The position numbers and the translations under genes were made by a program. The notes under the pieces are model-generated. The model was not told the origin of the DNA. It searched no databases and worked only from the letters and a program-made list of their open reading frames with translations. Below, one piece after another: positions 9,271 through 17,729 of a stretch of DNA of 32,763 nt (positions within the stretch are counted from its first letter, which is position 1; every line of letters starts with the position of its first letter). The stretch comes from Verrucomicrobiales bacterium (lineage in GTDB: Bacteria > Verrucomicrobiota > Verrucomicrobiia > Limisphaerales > UBA9464), in assembly GCA_005793375.1 (NCBI GenBank), contig SXSK01000239.1:1-32763 (forward strand). The letters run 5' to 3'.

Positions 9271-9325
9271 TCTCTTTAACAAAAAGTTAGCCCCCTAAGA
9301 CCCACCCTTACTCCTAACAAATCAA

Positions 9326-11692
9326 TCACTTGTAGAGGGAAACCAGCGCACGCCGTTGGAGGAATTGCGCCATAGCTCCCTCCCATTCCTGGTGAATCCC
9401 GGCCAATTCGCGATGGTTTCGAATCATTTCCAGGGTCTTGGCGTGCACCAAGAGCTTCCCAACATTATCCAGGTCAAACTGTTCGGGGTACAACCGGTGA
9501 ATAACACGGGCCAATGTCACCCCGAGGTCCGTCGCGCGAAACGTTTCCCGGTCGGTTAACAGGATCTGAACGCCCCCACAGTCCAATCCTTTGAACTTGT
9601 TCACAGTGGGCGTAAATCGGATGGGGACAAACCGAACACCGGGCAGAGCAGCAGCGTTCAATGCTTCAGCCAACCGCAGGTCATTTATGTAGGGTGCGCC
9701 AATTCGTTCAAAGGGAGTGTCCGTTCCGCGCCCTACAGAAATGGGACACATCTCGATTATCCCGACTCCAGGATAGAGTACGGCTTGCGTTAAACTACGC
9801 ATATTGGGTGAGGTGTTGATCCATGGAAGTCCTGTCGCATCGAACCACTGTCCACGGCTCCAGCCTTCACACGGAATAACCGACAATTCCAACCGAATGC
9901 CGCGTTCTTTTTGGAACATCCGCGCGAGCTCGCCAACCGTCATTCCATGCCGCATCGGAAGCTCATGCCATCCTACAAAACTTCGCGGCCCATCGAGCAG
10001 GGGTCCCTCCACATGAGTGCCTGTGATGGGATTGACGCGATCCAAAACGAGGAACGCCTTTTGTGCGGCCGATGCGGCCAGCATGCTTTCACCCAATGTC
10101 GAGATATAGGTATAGAATCGGCAGCCAATGTCTTGCAGGTCGTAAACGAGCACATCCAACCCAGCGAGTTGCTCCGGCTTGGGTGCTCGCGATTCACCAT
10201 ACAGGCTGTAAATCGGCAATCCCGTTTTCTCATCCCGTCCATCCAGCACCTTTTCATCGAGGACACCTCGTATCCCGTGTTCGGGGCTGAATAACGCGAC
10301 CAACGACACGTCCGTTGCGGCGTGAAGCAAATCAATCGTGGAGCGACGCTCCCGATCGATGCCGGTGTGGTTTGTGATCAATCCAACTTTCTTCCCACGC
10401 AATGGCTTAAAGCCATCCCTCGCCAACACATCGATTCCATTCAACACGATCGATGCGGAAGCCGCAGTTGGGGCAATTTCAGCCTCTGCCGGAGACGTCC
10501 TGGATGGAAGCGCCCCTGGCACGTTCTTCCAGTCAAATCCCCGGATAGCCTCTGCGGCCAACGTCCCCAAGGTGCGCCGCAATGTCAGCACCGTACCTTC
10601 GTCGCCGGGGTGATTGCGGTTCGAGAGGAACAAAACAAACGTCTTGGAAAAGGGATCCACCCACATGGACGTCCCCGTCCATCCGGTGTGGCCATACGAT
10701 CCGATCGGAAACCACTGACCTCGCGGCCCAGCATACGGCGAATCAATATCCCAGCCCAAGCCACGCCTCGCGGCAATGGCTTCGGGCGTCTGCACCGAAG
10801 TCATGAGTCGAACCGTTTCGCTCTTGAGCACCCGGCGGCCCTCCAGTTCTCCGCCGTTGAGTAGCATTCGGGAAAAACGAGCCAAGTCGCCCGCCGTGGT
10901 AAATAGCCCAGCATGCCCAGCCACCCCTCCCATACGCCGCGCCGTCGGATCATGGACTACCGCCCGGAGCACTGTTCCATCCGCCTGACGTTCGGTAGGG
11001 GCCACCCGGTCGGCTATACGAGCCTCGGGCAAGAATTGCGTGTCATGCATTTGGAGCGGTTCGAATAATTCCTCAGCGTAGTAGCGATCAAGGCGCCGTC
11101 CACTGACTCGATGAACGAGTTCTCCGAGCACGATAAAATTGATGTCACTGTATAGAAACTGAGTCCCTGGGGAATGCTTGAGAGTCTCTTCGCAGGCCAG
11201 CTGCAGTGCGCGCACGGTGCCCTTCCATTCACCTCGAGCCCCCAATCCAGTGCGCAACCCGGAGGTATGTGTCAGTAGCTGGCGCACCGTGATGCGCTCC
11301 TTGTCCGCGGCATGAAATTCAGGCAGATAGCTCGAGACCGGCGCGTCGAGTCGCAACAACCCGGTTTCGATCAGTTTCGCCACGGCGGGTGTCGTGGCGA
11401 TCACTTTGGTCAATGAAGCGGCGTCGAAGATTGTATCAAGTGTCATAGACTCGGCCGCGGGCACGAGAGCTCGCTGGCCGAAGGCGTGGCTATAGGCGAC
11501 GCCATGGCGTTCGAGCCAAAGCACGCCGCCCGGACACTTTTTCTCAGCAATTGCCCGCCGGATCGCCCCATCGATCGCCTCCAATCGCTCGGGAATAAAA
11601 GGCCCTGCGACTCCTTGGCCGCGCCCAGCCCAATCCATTAAGACCAGGCTGGCCGTCAGAATCAAAAGAACGCGAGACACAAGCCATGACAT
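9326..11692 (-). CDS. serine hydrolase (beta-lactamase fold) fused to NamZ exo-N-acetylmuramidase (DUF1343/GH171)
   Basis: Two-domain exported protein of 788 residues. ATG 11692 gives a signal peptide (MSWLVSRVLLILTASLVL, cleavage near GQGVA). The open frame extends to a TTG at 11734, but that dilutes the signal. Domain 1 (about 35-390) is a class C beta-lactamase-fold hydrolase: SLTK (S93, K96) is the nucleophile motif, YSD (181-183) the second motif, and YGHTGWTG the third, KTG-like, element. Domain 2 (about 410-788) is NamZ-like: VGLITNHTG, FSPEHGIRG, VYDLQDIGCRFYTY, SPNMRSL and SVGRGTDTPFE. In Bacillus subtilis separate proteins NamZ (YbbC) and the beta-lactamase-fold amidase AmiE (YbbE) act in peptidoglycan-fragment recycling. 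Here they are one chain, so the likely job is releasing MurNAc and cleaving its lactyl-peptide bond in the periplasm. Confidence 0.85.
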   Translation of the reverse strand: MSWLVSRVLLILTASLVLMDWAGRGQGVAGPFIPERLEAIDGAIRRAIAEKKCPGGVLWLERHGVAYSHAFGQRALVPAAESMTLDTIFDAASLTKVIATTPAVAKLIETGLLRLDAPVSSYLPEFHAADKERITVRQLLTHTSGLRTGLGARGEWKGTVRALQLACEETLKHSPGTQFLYSDINFIVLGELVHRVSGRRLDRYYAEELFEPLQMHDTQFLPEARIADRVAPTERQADGTVLRAVVHDPTARRMGGVAGHAGLFTTAGDLARFSRMLLNGGELEGRRVLKSETVRLMTSVQTPEAIAARRGLGWDIDSPYAGPRGQWFPIGSYGHTGWTGTSMWVDPFSKTFVLFLSNRNHPGDEGTVLTLRRTLGTLAAEAIRGFDWKNVPGALPSRTSPAEAEIAPTAASASIVLNGIDVLARDGFKPLRGKKVGLITNHTGIDRERRSTIDLLHAATDVSLVALFSPEHGIRGVLDEKVLDGRDEKTGLPIYSLYGESRAPKPEQLAGLDVLVYDLQDIGCRFYTYISTLGESMLAASAAQKAFLVLDRVNPITGTHVEGPLLDGPRSFVGWHELPMRHGMTVGELARMFQKERGIRLELSVIPCEGWSRGQWFDATGLPWINTSPNMRSLTQAVLYPGVGIIEMCPISVGRGTDTPFERIGAPYINDLRLAEALNAAALPGVRFVPIRFTPTVNKFKGLDCGGVQILLTDRETFRATDLGVTLARVIHRLYPEQFDLDNVGKLLVHAKTLEMIRNHRELAGIHQEWEGAMAQFLQRRALVSLYK

Positions 11693-11816
11693 GTGGTGAG
11701 CAGTAATGGGAAAACGGGGGCGATGGCAATTCAAAGCAACAATACTCCCCGAAACTACGGTCCACTTGGCGGACGATCCAACGGATCCAGAGGATCGACG
11801 CCCCAGATCACCCCAG

Positions 11817-12401
11817 TCATTCGGAAGGGTACGAGTGGGACCTCATGATCGACATCCCCAAGCATTGCATCTGTCCCCGGCAACATCCATTCTCAGCGAT
11901 GGATGGGCTTCGGGCACTTTCTGTCAAGCGAGGCAGCTGAATCGAATCCGTTTCTGGCGACACACTTAAAACCCAAACCTGTCCAGCCACCAGATTGGTG
12001 ATCTGACCCAGCTTTAGGTCCTTCTTTCCCCCACCGGCATAGGCTGTCACATCAAATCGAGTGCTTGGCGGTAAACTCGGGAAGGTCTGAAAGTGCATGT
12101 TCTCATAAGTAAACCTCCACCGCCGTTGCTTTCCGCTCGCCACCGAAGACTCCACGTCGAAGCGCTTGCCGGGAGAAATGCTGAACTCAACGCGAAGGTC
12201 ACCGGAATGGGTTCCCTCCAGTATTGTCGAGGACTTCCAAACGGAATCCTTCCGTTCTGACGAACCGACCGGAAGCACAACCGCATTATCCGAATGCCAA
12301 GGTGCCACTGAAAAGGTGGTTTGAGCGGAGGCTGACAAAATGGCGGAGGCTGCGCTGGCGACCCATCTCAGAACAGTCGTGGAGTGTTTCGAGTACTTCA
12401 T
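11817..12401 (-). CDS. small exported protein of unknown function, co-transcribed with the kinase gene
   Basis: Not recognised. The open frame is longer, but the best start is ATG 12401, only 4 nt past the kinase stop codon (12406), giving 194 residues. It opens with a signal peptide: MKYSKHSTTVLRWVASAASAILSASAQ. The mature part reads like a beta-rich domain (FSVAPWHSDNAVVLPVG, RFTYENMHFQTF, ITNLVAGQVWVLSVSPE). The VAGQVWVLS segment faintly resembles the strand before the catalytic serine in sialate O-acetylesterases, but the GQSN motif is absent, so no enzyme is claimed. The C-terminus has a CC pair followed by a short tail that may be unstructured. The tight spacing implies translational coupling, so it may work with the kinase. 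Confidence 0.6.
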   Translation of the reverse strand: MKYSKHSTTVLRWVASAASAILSASAQTTFSVAPWHSDNAVVLPVGSSERKDSVWKSSTILEGTHSGDLRVEFSISPGKRFDVESSVASGKQRRWRFTYENMHFQTFPSLPPSTRFDVTAYAGGGKKDLKLGQITNLVAGQVWVLSVSPETDSIQLPRLTESARSPSIAENGCCRGQMQCLGMSIMRSHSYPSE

Positions 12402-12405
12402 GTCC

Positions 12406-14898
12406 TCAGGGTCCCTCAACGAGGATGATGCGAAAGCCCACGCGATCGCTCCGATGGTCTGGCAATTCAGCCCAACACGCTGCCGTGCGCAATAAGTCGT
12501 CATCGCTATCTGCCCAGGAGGCACCGCGCACCACGCGATACATAGTACCGCTGTCGTCGGTACTCAGTCGACGAGACGGATATCGCCAGGGGATCCGTGC
12601 ATTTAGTTCGGGTTGGTACCAAGTATCGCACCACTCCGCCACATTGCCGCCCAAATGCCGGAATCCCGAATGCGATCTACCTACCGAAACAGGTACCGTG
12701 TACTTCGAGGACGCATCGGCGCTGGTTAACAATAGTTCGCGCCATTGCCTGGGCCAATTGGGTCCCAACAACTCGCGTCCCGCGTAATTACCTTCTTCAG
12801 GCTTGGGGGGATAAGTCCCTCCCCAGGGGTACTCAGACACCCCCACCATGGTCTCCCACTGCTCTGCGGCGGGCAGGGTGAATCGTTGTTGGGGCATCAG
12901 ACGTTCCTTTCCCCGCTCTTGCTTGGTGAGCCATGAGCAAAAATTCATAGCCTCCTCCCACGACACCCCCACGACGGGGTGATTGCCTTCTTGTCTTTCG
13001 AAGGCATTTCTCCAGGTCCGACCAATCTTCACGAAGCCTTCTGATGTGACCGATTCCAGCGGCATATCCGCCATCTTGGATTGCTCGGCGAACTCTCGAA
13101 ATTGGCTGACTGTCACCTCGTGTTCACCGCCCAAAAAGTTGGTTGGTGGCGACATCGGGAGCAATCGCAGTTGCAAATTGGTCAGAGACCATTCCGCCGA
13201 CATTCTGGGATGCGTCCAAGGCTTCAACAAAACTACCCGCTCATTGGGAACTCCCGGCTCGAGCCAAAATTCGATTGGCTCCACGGGATCGACGCGCATC
13301 GCAGCGAGTGCCTTAGCGGGTAATTCCAATCGATAGCGCCCGGCGCGCAACGTCGCTTCCTGGTCGATGTCGAATGGCAAGTCCGCCTTGATGGGAGCGG
13401 CGGGGTCTGCTGCGGGCTGAGTGTCGAACGACAATGGTCCGTTAAACAATGGGTTGGACCACGAATCATAAATCAGGAATTGAACCGGGCTGCTCAGGCG
13501 CACGTGAATCAAGGATGGTTTGAAATCCAACGGGATCCTTGTCAGTTGCCCGGAATCTAACTGAACTTCGCGCAGAATGCAGCGTTTGCCATGTTTCACG
13601 CCAACTGGGACCGGCGCACCCGCTACGGTCAGCAACCGATCTTCGGCTTCGATTCGATACAGCGCTGGTGGGAGATTCTTCAGGGTGAGCTCGGAACTGG
13701 TCGGGAATACCTCGTACTCCTGTCTGAGTGCATTCACCCACCCCGTTTCCGAACCTCGAGACACATAGACTCGCACATCCCCAGGCTGCTGATGGCGGCG
13801 CCCTCGCACCTCATAGTACGGCTCCAAGATCAACGTCAGCGTGGCCGGTAGAACAACTGGCGTGGAAGTCATGACCGGGTCCGAGGCCCCAGAGACAGGC
13901 TCAGGGACTTGTATCTTTGGAGGATTCTTTTCATCCTCTGGAGGCCTAGCGAGGGGGCGTAACCAGTTTCGAAGCCGCTCTGCGGGCCTGGTCACCCACG
14001 GACCTTGTAACGGGTCTGGCAGTTGGACCTTGTTCAGGTGGGTCAGGACCAATAGAGCGTAAAGCGTTGCCAAGAATCCTGAAACTGTCATGAAACCCTG
14101 CAGCAGCCGTCGGAGTGGCTCCAGATAGTCTACTCGGCGTGCGTCCACCGGCGGTCCACTACGCCACCACTTTCTGAAGGTGGCAATGTCCGGCGGCGGG
14201 TCTCCCGTCCCAGCAGACAGACATTGCAGCAGGGTCGACGACGCCTCTGCGGTCACTTGTCGTCGATCCTGACGAGGAAGGTAGTGCCAGGGATGGTGTG
14301 GGGCTGAAAGTGTGCTACCGCTGGTGAGCTGCTCAGCCGAAAAGGGTGGGTGACCGGTTAGCAAATGATACAAGGCTGCAGCCAGAGAATAGATGTCATC
14401 TGAGACTGAAGGTGCCGCCCCCCGACGTTGGGCGGGCGAGGCGTAGAGCAACGTTCCACCAATCGTCGTGGCGTAGATATCTCCGGTCGAATCCGGTCGT
14501 GCCAACCCAAAATCCGCCAGGATCAGATTCCCTTTAGGAGTCACCATGAGGTTGGCGGGCTTGATATCCCGATGCACCAACCCCATTTGCACGTGCGCGT
14601 ACTCCAATGCATTGAACAATTGCTCCAGGAGCGGCTGCAACTGTTGGCACGAGAAGCGCCCTGCGGGCTGAAGTTGTAGCAATTCCTTGAGATTCACCCC
14701 AGGAACAAATTCCATGGAATAGAACACGGCTTGACCCGGGGTATCATGCCAGGAATACACCCTGACGATGTTCGGGTGTTTGACCGGCAGCAGCGCTTTC
14801 ACCTCCTCTCGCAATAAATCGACCTGCGAACGATCCGACCCCCTCCCGCCGCCGACAAACTTGAGCGCAACATGACTGGGAGAACCCTCCGTCGACAT
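12406..14898 (-). CDS. Ser/Thr protein kinase with C-terminal FGE-sulfatase-like domain, N-terminus incomplete
   Basis: 830 residues from the first ATG. Kinase parts seen: VALK (Lys13), an alpha-C glutamate (EEV), HRDIKPANLM (109-118), DFG (129-131), GGTLLYASPAQ and SDDIYSLAAALYHLLTG. A single transmembrane helix follows near 268-290 (FLATLYALLVL). Then come a Pro-rich linker, beta-rich repeats and a C-terminal FGE-sulfatase-like fold (about 590-830: VTVSQFREF, HPVVGVSWEEAMNFCSWL, RHLGGNVAEWCD, RVVRGASW, DRVGFRIILVEG). Chlamydial Pkn1 combines the same two domains. Such kinases act at the inner membrane. The glycine-rich ATP loop, normally just ahead of the VALK lysine, is missing. A possible N-terminal fragment lies upstream in another frame (to 15037), so the gene may be damaged. 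Confidence 0.8.
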   Translation of the reverse strand: MSTEGSPSHVALKFVGGGRGSDRSQVDLLREEVKALLPVKHPNIVRVYSWHDTPGQAVFYSMEFVPGVNLKELLQLQPAGRFSCQQLQPLLEQLFNALEYAHVQMGLVHRDIKPANLMVTPKGNLILADFGLARPDSTGDIYATTIGGTLLYASPAQRRGAAPSVSDDIYSLAAALYHLLTGHPPFSAEQLTSGSTLSAPHHPWHYLPRQDRRQVTAEASSTLLQCLSAGTGDPPPDIATFRKWWRSGPPVDARRVDYLEPLRRLLQGFMTVSGFLATLYALLVLTHLNKVQLPDPLQGPWVTRPAERLRNWLRPLARPPEDEKNPPKIQVPEPVSGASDPVMTSTPVVLPATLTLILEPYYEVRGRRHQQPGDVRVYVSRGSETGWVNALRQEYEVFPTSSELTLKNLPPALYRIEAEDRLLTVAGAPVPVGVKHGKRCILREVQLDSGQLTRIPLDFKPSLIHVRLSSPVQFLIYDSWSNPLFNGPLSFDTQPAADPAAPIKADLPFDIDQEATLRAGRYRLELPAKALAAMRVDPVEPIEFWLEPGVPNERVVLLKPWTHPRMSAEWSLTNLQLRLLPMSPPTNFLGGEHEVTVSQFREFAEQSKMADMPLESVTSEGFVKIGRTWRNAFERQEGNHPVVGVSWEEAMNFCSWLTKQERGKERLMPQQRFTLPAAEQWETMVGVSEYPWGGTYPPKPEEGNYAGRELLGPNWPRQWRELLLTSADASSKYTVPVSVGRSHSGFRHLGGNVAEWCDTWYQPELNARIPWRYPSRRLSTDDSGTMYRVVRGASWADSDDDLLRTAACWAELPDHRSDRVGFRIILVEGP

Positions 14899-15069
14899 TT
14901 GTTCGTCCTTGGCCAGCCCGATGGATGCCGGACACGTGGGTTGCTGGTTTCAACGGCATCTCGAGTGAAATCACCCCATCGAAACTCTCGCGATGTTCCA
15001 AACGATTGTCGGAAGGGAACGTGTATTCGCGCTTCACCCCGTCAACGCTTTCGCAAATGCTGCAACGTC

Positions 15070-15957
15070 ATGATGCGCCTGCAACTCCTGCTAGCCCTGC
15101 TCGCTGCGGCTTTATGCCGATGCGCCTGCTCGGGAGCTGAACGCTGGCAAGAAGTGGACGGTGGACGCTGGCGTTCCCTCACAATTCAGTCCTCCACCAC
15201 CACAGGGTTCACACTTCTGCCGGGAGCCGCAACGGGCATACGATTCACCAACAGCCTTGAGGAAGCTCGGGCCGCCACCAACCGCGTTCTTTATAACGGG
15301 TCTGGAGTGGCAGTCGCCGACTTCGATGGCGATGGACTTCCCGACATTTTTTTCGCGGCACTGGAAGCTCCCTGCATGCTTTATCAAAACCAGGGCAACT
15401 GGAGGTTTCGCGAAGTCACCGCGCAGGTGGGTCTGGAGATCCATGGGATGACGGTTCGTGGAGCGGCGTTTGCCGATATCAATGGCGACGGTCGGCCGGA
15501 CTTGTTGCTCACCACCGTGGGGCACGGTACCCGCTGCTATCTCAATGCCATGCCCGACGGGTTCGTAGACGTCACCCCATTGGCTGGAACCGGGAGCGGC
15601 TATGGCAGCTCAACTGTGGCCATCGCCGATATTGACGGCAACGGCACTCTAGACCTCTACATCGCCAATAACCGCGCCGAGGACATTCGGGACCGAGGTG
15701 CGATCGACCTGAAACTCGTCGGAGGACAAATGATTGTTCCACCGGCGCTCCAGGATCGCCTGGTCATCATGAATGGTGAACTTCGAGAGTACGGAGAACC
15801 CGATCAGCTGTTCCTGGGCGATGGAAATGGTCGGTTTCGATTAGCCAGTTGGACCAATGGAACGTTCCTAACGAGGCCTTCGACGATTTCATCAGGCAGC
15901 CATTGCTCCATCGAAAGCTCAGCGCAACCGGACCTGGAATCGTCTGGGCAGACTTGA
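15070..15957 (+). CDS. FG-GAP/VCBS repeat protein, 5' part (frameshifted)
   Basis: N-terminal half of an exported beta-propeller protein. The start is the tandem ATG at 15070/15073 with a signal peptide (MMRLQLLLALLAAALCRCAC). The open frame reaches back to 14872 but that part is not credible. Calcium-binding FG-GAP motifs appear in order: ADFDGDGLPDIFFA, ADINGDGRPDLLLT and ADIDGNGTLDLYIAN. The sequence is sound up to LASWTNGTFL (about 15,869) and then turns to nonsense, ending at 15957. The natural continuation (NEAFDDF...) is in the next frame from 15,870. One lost base in TTCCTAACGAG explains it. The kinase gene lies divergently 170 bp away. Confidence 0.75.
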   Translation: MMRLQLLLALLAAALCRCACSGAERWQEVDGGRWRSLTIQSSTTTGFTLLPGAATGIRFTNSLEEARAATNRVLYNGSGVAVADFDGDGLPDIFFAALEAPCMLYQNQGNWRFREVTAQVGLEIHGMTVRGAAFADINGDGRPDLLLTTVGHGTRCYLNAMPDGFVDVTPLAGTGSGYGSSTVAIADIDGNGTLDLYIANNRAEDIRDRGAIDLKLVGGQMIVPPALQDRLVIMNGELREYGEPDQLFLGDGNGRFRLASWTNGTFLTRPSTISSGSHCSIESSAQPDLESSGQT

Positions 15958-17729
15958 ACCTGGATGGTTTTGAAGACCTCTTGATTACCGGTGGCAGCGG
16001 TGGCAGCCCAAGCATCTTCAACGGGGATGGCCAAGGCAATTTCAAGCAACAAAATGGTTTCAGCCAGTGGACCAATTTGGTCCGTGAACCAACCTCCTTG
16101 CTCGCCACCGTGACCGGCACCAATGGGTTCCTCCTCCACGCCCTCTCCAATTATCGAGAGGCATCACAACTCGGTGGTTCCCTCGGGCTGTTGCGCCTAA
16201 ACCCTTCCGTATCGCGAGTGGAACTCGACCCTGTCCCGGCGTCTACAGGCCCCATGGCGCTGGCAGATATGGATGCGGATGGCGATTTAGATCTATTCGT
16301 CGGAGGCCGAGCCCTGTCTGGACAGTTTCCGAGCCATTCAGCCTCCAGACTTTTCAAGCACGACCAAGGTACATGGCGATTCGATCCAAAACATGACCAA
16401 TCGCTCGCCCGAGTTGGTGTCGTGAATGGGTGTGTCTGGACGGATCTGGATGGGGATGGGTTTCCCGAACTGGTGATAACGGAGGAATGTGGGCCCTTGC
16501 GAATCTTCAAGAACTCTTTTGGCCACTTGCGCGAGCAGGCTTGGGAAATTTTTTCCGGTAAGACTCGCTCCCCCTTGGACTTGTTGACCGGTTTATGGCA
16601 AGGGGTCATCTCGGGGGATTTTGATGGCGACGGTCGCATGGACTTGGCCGCCTCCAACTGGGGTGAGAATGCGGACCCCATTTACAACTCGGATGGGCCA
16701 GGCAAACTGCTTTACGGCGACCTAAGTGGTGCTGGGAATGCAGGCGAACTTCTCGAAATGATCTTTCTACCGGAAACCAAAAACTACACCACACTGCTAG
16801 GACTGGACGCCCTCGTCCGCCATTTCCCAGCATTTCAGGACCGATTTTCGTCCCACGCCGGGTTCTCTCAAGCCGATCTGAAGTCCATTCTCGGACCGCA
16901 AGCAATCCAGGCGCGCGAACTCACAATAACCTATCTCCAATCCACCGTATTCCTGAATCGGGGCGATCATTTCAAAGCCAAACCCCTTCCAGCGGAAGCC
17001 CAGTGGTCACCTGCCTTTGGAATCGCCGCAGCCGACTTCGATGGCGATGGAAAGGTGGACCTATTCCTCGCACAGAACTTCTTCGGGGTGAAACCCGGCG
17101 CTACCCGACAAGACTCCGGCCGCGGCCTTTTGCTCGCCGGTTTAGGTAATGGGGAGTTTCGGAGCCTGAACGGAGCCGAATCTGGGATTCGTCTCTACGG
17201 CGAACAACGCAGTGCTGCCACGGCCGATTTCAACCGGGATGGACGGCTCGATCTGGCAGTTGGGCAATACGCCGCCGAAACCCGACTCTATGCAAATCGC
17301 ACAACCAGGATCGGCCTCCGCGTTCGATTGATCGGACCGTCCGGGAATCCCAACGGCGTCGGGGCCAGAATGCGCCTCGTGCAGCAGGGTCACAGCGGAG
17401 CGATGCACGAGGTGCATTTAGGGGGCGGTTATGCTTCCCAGGACTCCACCATGCTCGTTTTGCCTTTGAACCCTGAATCCGGCGGCGACGCTATTGGCTA
17501 TCCGCCTTCGCGTCCATGGCTACCGGCTTTGCCGCGTTGGCTCAATCCGACATCACCCAGCCTGGCGATCAGACCATCGCCAGTTCTGCCAATAGCCCCG
17601 GCTCCGAAGGCGTTGCTAATGTTATCGACAACAAGCCTACGAAATACCTCAACTTCGATGGCAAAAACAACAACCCCTCGGGCTTCACGGTCAAGCCCTC
17701 TGTCGGCAAGACCATTGTCACCGGCCTGA
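15849..17729 (+). CDS. FG-GAP/VCBS repeat and ASPIC/UnbV protein, 3' part (frameshifted, end missing)
   Basis: Continuation of the preceding gene; only the reading from about 15,870 is meaningful. Repeats in order: ADLNLDGFEDLLITG, ADMDADGDLDLFVG, TDLDGDGFPELVITE, GDFDGDGRMDLAASN, ADFDGDGKVDLFLAQ and ADFNRDGRLDLAVGQ. It then enters an ASPIC/UnbV domain (GLRVRLIGPSGNPNGVGA, HEVHLGGGYASQDSTMLVL) near 17,310-17,470. That domain stops short: after about 17,480 the frame runs as a shadow through the following discoidin gene until a chance stop at 17729. The true C-terminus and stop codon are absent. Together the two parts would be an exported propeller with nine Ca-binding motifs. The ligand is unknown. 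Confidence 0.7.
   Translation: MDQWNVPNEAFDDFIRQPLLHRKLSATGPGIVWADLNLDGFEDLLITGGSGGSPSIFNGDGQGNFKQQNGFSQWTNLVREPTSLLATVTGTNGFLLHALSNYREASQLGGSLGLLRLNPSVSRVELDPVPASTGPMALADMDADGDLDLFVGGRALSGQFPSHSASRLFKHDQGTWRFDPKHDQSLARVGVVNGCVWTDLDGDGFPELVITEECGPLRIFKNSFGHLREQAWEIFSGKTRSPLDLLTGLWQGVISGDFDGDGRMDLAASNWGENADPIYNSDGPGKLLYGDLSGAGNAGELLEMIFLPETKNYTTLLGLDALVRHFPAFQDRFSSHAGFSQADLKSILGPQAIQARELTITYLQSTVFLNRGDHFKAKPLPAEAQWSPAFGIAAADFDGDGKVDLFLAQNFFGVKPGATRQDSGRGLLLAGLGNGEFRSLNGAESGIRLYGEQRSAATADFNRDGRLDLAVGQYAAETRLYANRTTRIGLRVRLIGPSGNPNGVGARMRLVQQGHSGAMHEVHLGGGYASQDSTMLVLPLNPESGGDAIGYPPSRPWLPALPRWLNPTSPSLAIRPSPVLPIAPAPKALLMLSTTSLRNTSTSMAKTTTPRASRSSPLSARPLSPA

Larger units (their letters stand above)
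8555..9325. other. gene-free dnaA upstream region, candidate oriC or dnaA control region
   Basis: No convincing gene lies here. ORFs on both strands are compositionally random and lack homology-like motifs. The stretch has one perfect consensus DnaA box and several 7-8/9 matches, AT-rich patches (CGTAATTATTCAC near 8603; ACATATTAATCG near 8870) and a 12-bp perfect palindrome. This fits dnaA autoregulation or a replication origin. No run of AT-rich 13-mers or DnaA-trio array stands out, so origin function is inference only. The far end (9254-9270) holds a small hairpin. Confidence 0.45.
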
